Source of the DNA: Oscillospiraceae bacterium
GTDB taxonomy: Bacteria; Bacillota; Clostridia; Oscillospirales; Acutalibacteraceae
Length of the DNA: 64,000 bases
Assembly: GCA_015066515.1 (NCBI GenBank)
Contig: SVOH01000003.1
Coordinates: forward strand, 72,535 to 136,534
Direction of reading: 5' to 3'
Shown here one piece after another: positions 1 through 8,702 of this stretch. A program made the position numbers and the translations under genes. The notes below the pieces were generated by a model, which saw only the letters and a list, made by a program, of their open reading frames with translations, did not search any database and was not told the DNA's origin. How positions within the stretch are numbered: the stretch's first letter is position 1; every line of letters starts with the position of its first letter.

Positions 1-279
1 GAAAAGGCTCTAAAGGTGCTTCGTGCTCGCCTTTATGATGCCGAAAAAGAAAAAGCCGACGCGGCTATAGCATCTGATCGTAAGGCGCAGGTTGGTACCG
101 GTGACCGTAGTGAGCGAATAAGAACCTACAACTACCCGCAAGGTCGAGTTACAGACCATAGAATAGGTCTTACACTTTATAAGATTGACAGTATTTTAAA
201 CGGCGATATTGATGAAATTGTAGATGGTCTTACAACCTATTATCGTGCTGAGGCACTAAAGGCTCAGGAGAATTCTTAA
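1..279 (+). CDS. prfA: peptide chain release factor 1, C-terminal part (partial at window start)
   Basis: This is the last 92 codons of release factor 1, which recognises UAA and UAG stop codons in the ribosomal A site and triggers peptide release. The visible segment includes the conserved stretch [20 protein letters not shown] that follows the GGQ loop in RF1, and it ends with the usual [10 protein letters not shown] tail. The GGQ motif and the codon-recognition domain lie upstream of the window. The reading frame is open from base 1, so the gene is truncated only by the window edge. The next gene starts one base after the stop, so prfA and tsaC are probably co-transcribed, a common Firmicute arrangement. 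Confidence 0.95.
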   Translation, partial: EKALKVLRARLYDAEKEKADAAIASDRKAQVGTGDRSERIRTYNYPQGRVTDHRIGLTLYKIDSILNGDIDEIVDGLTTYYRAEALKAQENS

Positions 280-280
280 A

Positions 281-1300
281 ATGAAAACTTTAAAATTGGA
301 TGCGATAAATGATTACGAAAATGCTGTAAACATTGCATCTGAAATATTAGTAAGCGGCGGCATTGTTGCTGTTCCTACCGAAACAGTTTATGGTCTTGCG
401 GCATCAGCCTTTAGTGATGATGCTATAAGGTCGGTATTTACTGCTAAAGGCAGACCACAGGATAATCCGCTGATAGTTCATATAGCAAGTACCAGTATGC
501 TGGGTGATATAGCCAAGGATATACCGGAGGTTGCTTATGAATGTGCAAAAGCTTTTTGGCCGGGGCCATTTACAATGGTATTGCCTAAAGGTGATAAAAT
601 TGCCGATAGTGTCTCGGGAGGGCTACAGACTGTTGCGGTAAGATTTCCAAGTGAAAAAACCATATGTGATATAATTATCAAAAGCGGTTTGCCGCTTGCG
701 GCACCAAGTGCTAACACTTCGGGTAAGCCTAGTCCCACATCGGCGTCTCACGTAATAGATGACCTTGACGGTAAAATAGACGCAGTGGTAATTGGTGGAG
801 ATTGTGCTGTGGGTGTTGAGTCGACGGTGGTATCTCTGATAGGTGAAAGTCCACGACTTTTACGTCCAGGTGCTGTAACGCCCCAGCAGTTGCGTAAGGT
901 ACTTCCCAACCTAGTGATAGATGATGCCGTGCTTGAACAGTTAAAGGACGGCCAAACAGCCGCTTCTCCAGGTATGAAATATAAGCACTATGCACCCAGA
1001 ACCAATGCAATATTGGTGGAAGGATGTAGCAATAGCTTTGTTAAATTCGTAAATGAAAAGACCGATTGTGCGGCAATTTGTTTTGAAGAAGAATATTACA
1101 ATATATTGGTTCCCAAAATTTCTTATGGCTCAAAACGTGATGAGTTTACGCTGGCACAAAAGGTGTTTTCTGTTTTGCGAGATATAGATGATTTAGGTGT
1201 GAAAGAGGTTTATATTCATGCACCAAGTAAAGACGGAGTTGGTCTTGCTGTATATAACCGACTTATACGTGCTTGTGGGTTTAACGTTGTAACACTTTAG
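281..1300 (+). CDS. tsaC: L-threonylcarbamoyladenylate synthase, long Sua5 type
   Basis: The product makes threonylcarbamoyl-AMP from threonine, bicarbonate and ATP, the first step of t6A modification at position 37 of ANN-decoding tRNAs. The 339-residue protein has the N-terminal YrdC-type domain (about residues 15-205) with TETVYGL, KGRP and SANTSGKPSPT motifs. A linker carrying SPGMKYKHYAP leads to the C-terminal Sua5 domain (about 235-339). That makes it the long Sua5 form rather than the short TsaC form. The start follows an AGGAGA ribosome binding site and lies one base after prfA. coaE follows after 12 bases. Function is assigned from family knowledge and the motifs are directly visible. 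Confidence 0.95.
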   Translation: MKTLKLDAINDYENAVNIASEILVSGGIVAVPTETVYGLAASAFSDDAIRSVFTAKGRPQDNPLIVHIASTSMLGDIAKDIPEVAYECAKAFWPGPFTMVLPKGDKIADSVSGGLQTVAVRFPSEKTICDIIIKSGLPLAAPSANTSGKPSPTSASHVIDDLDGKIDAVVIGGDCAVGVESTVVSLIGESPRLLRPGAVTPQQLRKVLPNLVIDDAVLEQLKDGQTAASPGMKYKHYAPRTNAILVEGCSNSFVKFVNEKTDCAAICFEEEYYNILVPKISYGSKRDEFTLAQKVFSVLRDIDDLGVKEVYIHAPSKDGVGLAVYNRLIRACGFNVVTL

Positions 1301-1312
1301 GGGGCGGAAATT

Positions 1313-1906
1313 ATGAGTTTTGTAATTGGTCTTACGGGTCCTACGGGAGCCGGCAAAAGTAGTGTAACCACTGTGGCCGAAGAATTGGGCTTTAAGGTTG
1401 TTGATTGCGATAAGCTTGCCAGAAAAGCGGTGGAAAGAGGTAGCGCAGGTCACGGAGCATTGATGCTTGCCTTTGGCACTGAAATTTTAAATCGTGAGGG
1501 TGAAATAAACCGAAAAAAATTGGCAGAAATTGCATTTTCCACGCCTAAAAATACAGAGCTTTTAAATAAAACTGTTTTACCATATATTATGATGCTTGTC
1601 CGTGAAGAGATTGATTGCGATAAAGTGTTGCTCGATGCCCCGACGCTTTTTGAAAGTGGGGCAGATAACCTTTGCGACGAAGTTATTGCGGTTATATCGG
1701 ATGAAAAAACGCGTCTTGATCGTATTATGGCTCGCGACAATATAGATGAAGAAGCGGCATTATTGCGAATAAAAGCAGGCAAGCCCGACGAATTTTATAT
1801 AGAAAAAACAGATAATATAGTGTATAATGATTGTGAACTTTCAGTTTTCAATTTAAAGATACAAAAACTAATAACAAAATTATTGGAGGAACATAATAAT
1901 GTCTGA
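1313..1906 (+). CDS. coaE: dephospho-CoA kinase
   Basis: CoaE phosphorylates the 3'-hydroxyl of dephospho-CoA with ATP, the last step of coenzyme A biosynthesis, in the cytosol. The 197-residue protein has the usual family length. Its P-loop GPTGAGKS lies at about residues 8-15, with VVDCDKLAR shortly after and LDAPTLFESG in the substrate-binding region. A GGGGGCGG-like ribosome binding site precedes the ATG. The last 8 bases overlap the start of the aminopeptidase gene, which suggests translational coupling. Confidence 0.94.
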   Translation: MSFVIGLTGPTGAGKSSVTTVAEELGFKVVDCDKLARKAVERGSAGHGALMLAFGTEILNREGEINRKKLAEIAFSTPKNTELLNKTVLPYIMMLVREEIDCDKVLLDAPTLFESGADNLCDEVIAVISDEKTRLDRIMARDNIDEEAALLRIKAGKPDEFYIEKTDNIVYNDCELSVFNLKIQKLITKLLEEHNNV

Positions 1907-3290
1907 TGCAGTAAAAGAACTTAGAGAAAAATTATTTTATGAAAAAAAGAACGGTCTGCTCAAGGCTGATGATGCTACGCTTGACAGTATGCAAAAATAC
2001 TGTGAGGGTTATAAAGCGTATCTTGATGCTGCAAAAACTGAGCGCGAGGCCGTGGTTGCGGCTATTGCTTTGGCAGAGAAAAAGGGGTTTGTACCTTTTG
2101 TAATCGGCAAACAATATAATGCTGGTGATAAGGTGTATTTTAACAATCGTGGAAAGACGGTGGCTTTTGCGGTAATTGGTAAAGAGTCTGCAGATAAGGG
2201 TATTAACATCACAGCGGCTCACGTTGATTCACCACGCCTTGACCTTAAACCAAATCCGCTTTATGAAGAGCTTGAATTAGCATTATTCAAGACACATTAT
2301 TACGGTGGTATAAAGAAATATCAGTGGACTGCATTACCGCTTGCCCTTCACGGTGTTTTTGCAAAGAAAGATGGTAGTGTAGTTGAAGTTAATATTGGTG
2401 AAGAAGATGATGATCCTAAATTTGTTATAAACGACTTACTTCCACATCTTGCCCGCGAACAAAACAAGCGCACGCTTTCTGAAGGTATTCGTGGTGAAGA
2501 ACTTAATATTCTAATCGGTAGTATGCCTTTTAAGAGCGACGAGGGTAGCGAGCTTGTAAAGCTTAATATTCTTAAAATTTTGAACGAAAAATACGGTGTT
2601 ACTGAGGAAGATTTTCTTTCGGCCGAGCTTGAGCTTGTGCCCGCGGCAAAGGCTTGTGATATTGGCTTTGATCGTTCACTTATTGGTGCTTACGGTCAGG
2701 ATGACCGCGTGTGTGCTTATCCGGCACTTACAGCAATTTTAGACGTAAATGTTCCCGAAAAGACCGCTATTGCAATTCTTACCGATAAGGAAGAAATTGG
2801 TTCTATGGGTAACACCGGTTTGCAATCTGACTTTTTACCACATGTGGTACACGATATTTGTGTAATGCAAGGTTGTGATGAAACCGTAGCTCTTCGTAAT
2901 TCTAAGTGCTTATCAGCCGACGTTAATGCCGGTACTGACCCAACCTTCCAGGACGTTATGGAGCGTAGAAACGCAAGCTTCTTGAACTATGGCGTTGTTG
3001 TTACCAAGTACACAGGTGGCGGCGGTAAGGGAAGTACATCTGACGCTTCTGCAGAATACGTTGCCGAGGTTCGTGCAATGCTGGATAATGCAAATATAAT
3101 CTGGCAAACAGGTGAACTTGGTAAAGTTGATGCTGGCGGCGGCGGTACTGTTGCTATGTATGTTGCAAACTTGGGTGTAGACGTAATAGACCTTGGTGTA
3201 CCGGTGCTTTCAATGCATGCGCCTTATGAGACAACAGCAAAACTTGACGTATATATGTGCTATCGAGCTATGTATGAATTTATGAAATAA
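1899..3290 (+). CDS. M18 family aminopeptidase (aspartyl aminopeptidase type)
   Basis: This is a cytosolic dizinc aminopeptidase of the M18 family (ApeA/ApeB/DNPEP group), which removes N-terminal residues, often acidic ones, from peptides. The 463 residues match the family length. Metal and catalytic motifs are visible in order: ITAAHVDSPRLD (His ligand), the segment around GQDDRVCAYPAL (Asp ligand), TDKEEIGSMG (catalytic Glu and Glu ligand), SADVNAGTDP, and the C-terminal SMHAPYETT (His ligand). The ribosome binding site TTGGAGG lies within coaE. It is the last gene of the prfA-tsaC-coaE run and is closed by a strong terminator. The exact substrate preference cannot be told from sequence. 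Confidence 0.93.
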   Translation: MSDAVKELREKLFYEKKNGLLKADDATLDSMQKYCEGYKAYLDAAKTEREAVVAAIALAEKKGFVPFVIGKQYNAGDKVYFNNRGKTVAFAVIGKESADKGINITAAHVDSPRLDLKPNPLYEELELALFKTHYYGGIKKYQWTALPLALHGVFAKKDGSVVEVNIGEEDDDPKFVINDLLPHLAREQNKRTLSEGIRGEELNILIGSMPFKSDEGSELVKLNILKILNEKYGVTEEDFLSAELELVPAAKACDIGFDRSLIGAYGQDDRVCAYPALTAILDVNVPEKTAIAILTDKEEIGSMGNTGLQSDFLPHVVHDICVMQGCDETVALRNSKCLSADVNAGTDPTFQDVMERRNASFLNYGVVVTKYTGGGGKGSTSDASAEYVAEVRAMLDNANIIWQTGELGKVDAGGGGTVAMYVANLGVDVIDLGVPVLSMHAPYETTAKLDVYMCYRAMYEFMK

Positions 3291-3296
3291 TAGAGT

Positions 3297-3336
3297 AAAA
3301 AATAGTGCTCAGGCTAAAAGCCTGAGCACTATTTTT
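3297..3336. terminator. bidirectional terminator between convergent units
   Basis: A perfect 15-bp stem (arm AATAGTGCTCAGGCT, 3301-3315) with a three-base loop is flanked by A and T runs, so it can end transcription on both strands. It separates the M18 gene from the convergent nine-gene minus-strand run and reaches the stop codon of the last GH16 gene. Confidence 0.92.
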
Positions 3337-4544
3337 TATTTGAGGGCATCAGTTTTATAAACACGAACGTAATCTACAGCCATATCGGTTTGAGTAACAG
3401 AAAATTCGCCGGCTTCATCGTTGAAATGTGAACTTATAAGTAGATATCCGGGTTGATTACAGATACCCATTTCATCGGTCCGTGCATTTACTTCACCGTC
3501 AATGAAAAATACATACTCTTCAGGAGTCCACAAGAATCCAAAAGTGTGATAATTACCATCAAATATTTCAGGAGAGTTGGTCTTATTAAAGCTTTTGCTT
3601 TTTGTATGGGTGTAACCGTCCCAATGTATTGTTTGGGATGGATTTAGATTGTGATAAAAGGTTTCGATTATATCTACTTCACAACCATTTACAGCTGTGC
3701 CGTCGTTTGCAGCATTGGGGTCACCCATATCGCCGCACATAAGCCAAAATGCACCCATAAGACCTGTGGCTTTATGAGGCTTCATACTAACCTCGAAATA
3801 TCCGTATGTTGTTTCATATTTGCCTTGGGTAGTAATTGCGCCTGACGTGCGAATAGGGTTGTCAGGAGAAGTAGGATTATCCTTTGAAGTCATTCTGTTT
3901 ATAAGATTTCCGTTTCCGTCTAGGAACATAGCGTCTTTTGAATATGAATAGTGCCAGTCGCGTTTTTCATCCCATACGTTCCAAATATCTGTATTAAGTT
4001 CGGTTCCGTCAAAATTTTCTTCAAAAACCAAATCCCATTTATCAAATGTAATTGTAAATTTGGTACTTACTTTGGCAAGATTGTGAGTAGCAGTAAGAGT
4101 GACGGAATCGTGTTTTTGACGGTATTCAAACGGAACCGTAACGGTACGGTCCTTTATAATGATTGACTTGTCGTCACAAGAAAGGAAAATTGCATAAATA
4201 AAGGCATAACCCGTATCGGTAGTAACTGTTTTTACCTCGTATTGTGCGTCATCACCCGGAATTTCCTTAAGACATTCATATTCTACATCAACAAGACGAT
4301 TGAAACCGTATTTTTCTTCAAAGGTCTGGGATGATTGATTGTTGGTAGAAGAAGAGTCGGTTTGTGTTGACGATGAATCATCGCCCAATGAAGCGGAATC
4401 GCTAGATGTATTGTCGGATGAGGTTGTTGGTAAAATGTTGGAACCGGTAGAATAAAATGAAGAATCGGTTGGGTTGATTTTTCTGCAACCAAATAAACTA
4501 ATGCTAAGAATAAAACATAGAGTGATAGCAATATATCTTTTCAT
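3336..4544 (-). CDS. secreted lipoprotein with GH16 catalytic domain (paralogue A)
   Basis: The product is a predicted surface-anchored glycoside hydrolase of family 16, a family that cleaves beta-1,3/1,4-glucans and some galactans. A lipoprotein signal ends at ISLFGC (lipid-attached Cys at about residue 20). A Ser/Thr/Asn-rich linker reaches about residue 75, a beta-rich domain spans about 80-170, and the GH16 fold begins at FEENFDGT. The catalytic signature ExDxxE is intact as EVDIIE near residue 288. The C-terminus YVRVYKT is typical of GH16. It is the last gene of the run. Its nearest relatives in the window are the two genes just upstream. The polysaccharide substrate cannot be read from the sequence. 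Confidence 0.88.
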   Translation of the reverse strand: MKRYIAITLCFILSISLFGCRKINPTDSSFYSTGSNILPTTSSDNTSSDSASLGDDSSSTQTDSSSTNNQSSQTFEEKYGFNRLVDVEYECLKEIPGDDAQYEVKTVTTDTGYAFIYAIFLSCDDKSIIIKDRTVTVPFEYRQKHDSVTLTATHNLAKVSTKFTITFDKWDLVFEENFDGTELNTDIWNVWDEKRDWHYSYSKDAMFLDGNGNLINRMTSKDNPTSPDNPIRTSGAITTQGKYETTYGYFEVSMKPHKATGLMGAFWLMCGDMGDPNAANDGTAVNGCEVDIIETFYHNLNPSQTIHWDGYTHTKSKSFNKTNSPEIFDGNYHTFGFLWTPEEYVFFIDGEVNARTDEMGICNQPGYLLISSHFNDEAGEFSVTQTDMAVDYVRVYKTDALK

Positions 4545-4564
4545 AATACCATAAAATCCCTTTA

Positions 4565-5836
4565 TTATTTATAATTTGGGTTAGAATATATTCTTACATA
4601 ATCTACAATCATATCTGAGTATTCGCCCGGTTTAAGTGTTATATCGCCGCCCCATGTACCCACGTGTGAGCTAATAAGCATATAGGCTGGTTGCTTACAA
4701 CCACCTGCTGCGCTGTCACGGGTAGTAACTTTACCGTCAATTGTAAATATGAATTCGTCCGGTGTCCATAAAACTGCAAAGGTATGATATTTTCCGTCGT
4801 AAATATAAGGAGTTTCAATCTTGTCGTAAACTTTTGATTTGGTTTGACCGTTATAGTAACCGTCCCAATGTAACGCTTGACAAGAGCGATTAAGATTTGA
4901 AAGGGTTTCGATAATATCAATCTCGCAGCCGTTTACACTTGAATTGTCATTTGGTGCATCTGGGTCACCCATATCGCCGGCCATTAACCAAAATGAGCTT
5001 TTGATACTATTGGCGCGATGTGGTATCATACGGATTTCATAATAGCCATAGGTTGATTCGTAGCAGCCCTTGGTAGAAATAAGTGAAGATTTGTATAGGG
5101 GACGACCGTCATCAGAAAAATCGCCTGTAGCGTAAACTCGGTTTATAAGGTTACCTTTACCGTCAAGAAATGCCATATCCTTTTTATATCCAAAATAAAA
5201 TGGATCGCGTACTTCGGTTGTGAGGGAGGTGTCCCATATATCGCCCCAAATAGATGTATCAAGCTGTGTGCCGTTAAAATCGTCCTCGAAAACGAGATTC
5301 CATTTTTCAAATGTAATTGTAAAATCACAGCTTAAATTTGAAGCGCGGTGTTTGGCAGTAAGTGTAACAGAATTGTGTTTTTGCCTATATTCATATGGTA
5401 CGGTAACAACAAATCCATCTATAGTGATATCTTTTTCTTTGCAAGAAATTACGCCCATATAGCTAATACTGTTACCCTTATTTGTTATTATATCGGTAAT
5501 TTCGTATTGAGCGTTACCACTGGGAATATCGTTTATACATTTGTATTCTACTGATTTCAAACTACTAAAACCGTACTTTTCTTCTAAATCAATAATTTCT
5601 TCGCTGCTTGTAGCAGAGGTTGTGTTTTTGTTGGAAGAAACTGTGGTGTCGTTGCTTGGCGTTGAAGTAGTTTGTGAAGTAGTTTGTGAAGTGTTTTCCA
5701 TAATTGATCCCATCGCAGAAGAGTTATTGTTGTTTGAAAGGGTGGATGATAACTCGTTGGGTGTTTTTTTGCATCCGACGAAACTAGTTGTTAGCACTAA
5801 GCAAAAAGTAATGATTAAGAGTTTTTTATTTTTCAT
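4565..5836 (-). CDS. secreted lipoprotein with GH16 catalytic domain (paralogue B)
   Basis: The 423-residue lipoprotein has the same architecture as its two neighbours: a signal peptide with lipobox SFVGC, a long Ser/Thr/Asn-rich linker to about residue 95, a beta domain with DIPSGNAQYEITDI and VTVPYEYRQKH, then the GH16 domain from FEDDFNGTQLDT. The catalytic signature EIDIIE sits near residue 304, so it should be active. A good AGGTGAT ribosome binding site precedes the ATG. It starts 10 bases after the upstream paralogue stops, so the three are one transcription unit and very probably arose by tandem duplication. Function is family-level (GH16) and the substrate is unknown. Confidence 0.88.
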   Translation of the reverse strand: MKNKKLLIITFCLVLTTSFVGCKKTPNELSSTLSNNNNSSAMGSIMENTSQTTSQTTSTPSNDTTVSSNKNTTSATSSEEIIDLEEKYGFSSLKSVEYKCINDIPSGNAQYEITDIITNKGNSISYMGVISCKEKDITIDGFVVTVPYEYRQKHNSVTLTAKHRASNLSCDFTITFEKWNLVFEDDFNGTQLDTSIWGDIWDTSLTTEVRDPFYFGYKKDMAFLDGKGNLINRVYATGDFSDDGRPLYKSSLISTKGCYESTYGYYEIRMIPHRANSIKSSFWLMAGDMGDPDAPNDNSSVNGCEIDIIETLSNLNRSCQALHWDGYYNGQTKSKVYDKIETPYIYDGKYHTFAVLWTPDEFIFTIDGKVTTRDSAAGGCKQPAYMLISSHVGTWGGDITLKPGEYSDMIVDYVRIYSNPNYK

Positions 5837-5846
5837 ATTTTATCAC

Positions 5847-7133
5847 CTATTTATAGCTTTCGTCGCTTGAGTATACGCGAACATAATCGACAATCATATC
5901 GGTATATTCACCTGGTTTTAAGAGTAACTCTCCGGTACCTTCACTGTTAACGTGTGAGCTGATAAGCATATATCCGGGCTGATCGCAGCCCTCGGTACCA
6001 GTCCAGCGATAAGTTACTTGGTCGTCAATTAAAAATATAAAATCGGTTGGTGTCCACTGAAGAGCAAATTTATGGAATTTACCGTCAAAAATTTCAGGCA
6101 TTTCGGGTGCCATAACACCATGACCTTGAGTTTTGGTTACCCATTCGTCACCCACTTGGAACCATCCGTATCCGTCCCAGAACAGAGCGTGGCGGGCGGC
6201 ATTCTTTGACATAAGGGTTTCAAAAATGTCTATTTCGACGCCGTTTTTAGTAGAATTGTCCTCGGGTGCGTTATCATCATCCATATCGCCGGCTAAGATC
6301 CAAAACGCACCCCAAAGACCTGTTGTAAGGTGTGGGCGAACGCTCATTTCATAATAGCCATAGCGTGATTCAAAACCATTTTCGGTAGAAATAAGTGAGG
6401 AAGTATATATTGGTTTACCATATTTATTCTTTTCGGGTAAAGCCTTAACACGATTTATAAGATGACCTTCACCATCTAAAAATACATTTTCTTTAACATA
6501 ACCATAACTGTATTCATCTCTTATTTCGTGTTCAAGCCCAGTGTCCCAAATGTCAGCCCATATATCAGTATTAAGTGTATCGCCTTCAAACTCGTCCTCG
6601 AAAATGAGTTTGTAGTTGTGGGCAAATTTAAGTTCAAAATCGAGAGTAATTCCTGAAAGACGATGGGTAGCAGTGCCCTTTACGGATTTGTGTTTTGCTT
6701 TATATTTTGCCGGCACAGTAACAATAAGGCCATCGATTTTAATATCTTTTGAGTCGAACGTATAGTCACATGAGATTTTAAGGTCTTGTCCCTTATCGTT
6801 TAAAACCTCGGTAATTTCATACTGTGCTTCACCGTTTGGTATATCTTTATAGCAGATGTAACCAACCGACTCTAAGCTTTTAAGGCCGTACATTCTTTCA
6901 AAATCGATAGATTCTGTGCTTTGAGTGTTTGAAGTTGGGGTATTTACTTTGGATGATGTTGTACTTTCGGTTGGTGAGGAGGACAATGAAGAATTGTCGT
7001 TTGCGGTAGAGGATAATAGCGGGGTTGATGTATTGCTTGAGTTTGAAGAAAGTTCCGTATTATTTTTTCTGCAAGCGGTGCAAGATAGCATAGCAAGGCA
7101 TAGTGCTAAGCATATTATTTGTTTAATTTTCAT
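5847..7133 (-). CDS. secreted lipoprotein with GH16 catalytic domain (paralogue C)
   Basis: This is the first and longest of the three lipoprotein GH16 paralogues (428 residues from the chosen start). The start is set at 7133 because GAGGAG lies a proper distance upstream; an ATG at 7151 would place that ribosome binding site inside the gene. The lipobox is SCTAC. A Ser/Thr-rich linker runs to about residue 80, followed by a beta domain and the GH16 domain from FEDEFEGDTLNT. The catalytic signature EIDIFE is near residue 299. An insertion around DGYGWFQVGDEWVTKTQGHG is absent from paralogues A and B, which may alter the active-site cleft. It overlaps the end of the upstream membrane protein gene by 11 bases. 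Confidence 0.88.
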   Translation of the reverse strand: MKIKQIICLALCLAMLSCTACRKNNTELSSNSSNTSTPLLSSTANDNSSLSSSPTESTTSSKVNTPTSNTQSTESIDFERMYGLKSLESVGYICYKDIPNGEAQYEITEVLNDKGQDLKISCDYTFDSKDIKIDGLIVTVPAKYKAKHKSVKGTATHRLSGITLDFELKFAHNYKLIFEDEFEGDTLNTDIWADIWDTGLEHEIRDEYSYGYVKENVFLDGEGHLINRVKALPEKNKYGKPIYTSSLISTENGFESRYGYYEMSVRPHLTTGLWGAFWILAGDMDDDNAPEDNSTKNGVEIDIFETLMSKNAARHALFWDGYGWFQVGDEWVTKTQGHGVMAPEMPEIFDGKFHKFALQWTPTDFIFLIDDQVTYRWTGTEGCDQPGYMLISSHVNSEGTGELLLKPGEYTDMIVDYVRVYSSDESYK

Positions 7134-7842
7134 TTTCGTCAGACTCCTCATTTGTTTTTAATTTTGCTTTAATAATTCCTATTATTGATACAATTGCCAC
7201 AGCACCAAAAAACACAACTCCGCAATTGATAAGAAGGTATTGCCGATTGATTTTTTCTTGTTGTTCAATTAATTTTGGCGTTTCGGATAGTGGCTTTTGC
7301 AATTGAAAACTATTGAACATAGCGGTTACTTCATCTGATGTGTCTTCACCGGGATTGTATCCTGCAAAGTAAAAGGTTTTACCGTCAAATATAGTTATGT
7401 ACTGTGTTACAGTATAAACTCCACCGCTGTCGTTTAAGGTGTCTTTAACACAAAGGTATTTACGATCTGCGTTTTCAATAACTTGTGCAGGGGTATCCGA
7501 GTCTTCGCTTATAGCCGAAATGAATTTTGAAAGCCCTGCATCATCAAGATATTCTATGTCAGAAACCTCAGATGAAAAGTTATCACTGAAGGCAGAGATT
7601 TTAACCTGAGTTTTACTGTCGGAAGATACAGCAAGATAGATAAGACCATTCTTGGTGAAATATGAATTAATATCTTGCGGTTTCATATTAAGTCTTTCGG
7701 CAACTTTGTCAAGGTTTTCACCGTACTTTGCGGAGACAAAATCATCACCGGTCGTTATGGTGTATTCATATTGGGCAGCGTATACTGTAATACTTAAAAT
7801 AGCAAGTATAGAAATAATTGCAATTAAATAACGGAATTTCAA
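7123..7842 (-). CDS. exported membrane-anchored protein of unknown function
   Basis: I do not recognise this 239-residue protein. It has an N-terminal hydrophobic signal sequence (about residues 4-22, ending near VYAAQYEY), an extracytoplasmic region of about 170 residues, and a C-terminal membrane helix (about 203-225, LLINCGVVFFGAVAIVSIIG) with a charged cytoplasmic tail. That implies a type I topology. A beta-rich segment around FDGKTFYFAGYNPGED suggests a compact external domain. It lies between folD and the GH16 lipoproteins with 8-base and overlapping junctions, so it is co-expressed with them. An accessory role at the cell surface is only inference. Confidence 0.7.
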   Translation of the reverse strand: MKFRYLIAIISILAILSITVYAAQYEYTITTGDDFVSAKYGENLDKVAERLNMKPQDINSYFTKNGLIYLAVSSDSKTQVKISAFSDNFSSEVSDIEYLDDAGLSKFISAISEDSDTPAQVIENADRKYLCVKDTLNDSGGVYTVTQYITIFDGKTFYFAGYNPGEDTSDEVTAMFNSFQLQKPLSETPKLIEQQEKINRQYLLINCGVVFFGAVAIVSIIGIIKAKLKTNEESDENEN

Positions 7843-7850
7843 AAAATCAC

Positions 7851-8702
7851 CTAGTTTATATTATTTTGGCGCTTAGCAGCAGTAAGAGTGTTTTGCATCA
7901 AAGTAGCAATGGTCATAGGTCCTACACCGCCAGGAACGGGAGTGATGTATGAAGCTTTTTTACTAACGGGGTCAAAATCTACATCACCGCAAAGTTTACC
8001 GTCGGCACGGTTCATACCTACGTCGATTACAACAGCACCGTCTTTTACCATATCGGCAGTTACAAATTTAGCTTTGCCTACAGCAGCTACAAGAATATCG
8101 GCACGGCGAGTAACCTCCGCTAAATTTTGTGTGCGTGAATGCGCTATTGTAACAGTACCGTTTTTGTGAAGTAGTAGCATACTCATAGGCTTACCCACTA
8201 TATTAGAACGGCCAATTACAACACATTCCTTTCCGCAAACATCTATATTGTAGAAACTTAACATTTCCATAACGCCTGCGGGTGTACAGGGTAAAAAGTC
8301 ATAATCGCCAATCATAATTCTACCAACATTTACAGGGTGAAAAGCGTCAACGTCTTTATTGGGGTCAATAGCTTCAATTACAACCTTTTCGTCAAGACCT
8401 TTTGGTAGTGGTAATTGACAAAGTATACCGTTTACGGTTTTGTCGGCATTTAATTCATTAACAAGCGCTAAGAGCTCGTCTTGTGTGGCGGTTTCAGGAA
8501 GTAAGTATTCTTTTGATATAATTCCCAACTGCTCACAGGCCTTCTTTTTGTTGGCAACATAAATTTGTGAAGCGGGATCACTACCGACAAGTATAACTGC
8601 AAGGCACACGCTAATGCCTTTGTGATTGAGTTCCTTAACTTCGTTAGCAACGCGCTCTTTTACCGCGCTTGATACTAGTTTACCATCGATTATATTACTC
8701 AT
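7851..8702 (-). CDS. folD: bifunctional methylenetetrahydrofolate dehydrogenase/cyclohydrolase
   Basis: FolD interconverts 5,10-methylene-, 5,10-methenyl- and 10-formyl-tetrahydrofolate in the cytosol, feeding purine and formyl-Met synthesis. From the chosen start the protein is 283 residues, the standard length. The signature segments YVANKKKACEQLGI (catalytic Lys), QLPLPKGLDE and PGGVGPMT are all present, as is the NADP-binding stretch VIGRSNIVGKPM. The ATG at 8702 is preferred over one at 8711 because AAAGG lies directly before the earlier ATG, leaving no spacer. It overlaps the 3' end of lgt by 8 bases. Confidence 0.96.
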   Translation of the reverse strand: MSNIIDGKLVSSAVKERVANEVKELNHKGISVCLAVILVGSDPASQIYVANKKKACEQLGIISKEYLLPETATQDELLALVNELNADKTVNGILCQLPLPKGLDEKVVIEAIDPNKDVDAFHPVNVGRIMIGDYDFLPCTPAGVMEMLSFYNIDVCGKECVVIGRSNIVGKPMSMLLLHKNGTVTIAHSRTQNLAEVTRRADILVAAVGKAKFVTADMVKDGAVVIDVGMNRADGKLCGDVDFDPVSKKASYITPVPGGVGPMTIATLMQNTLTAAKRQNNIN

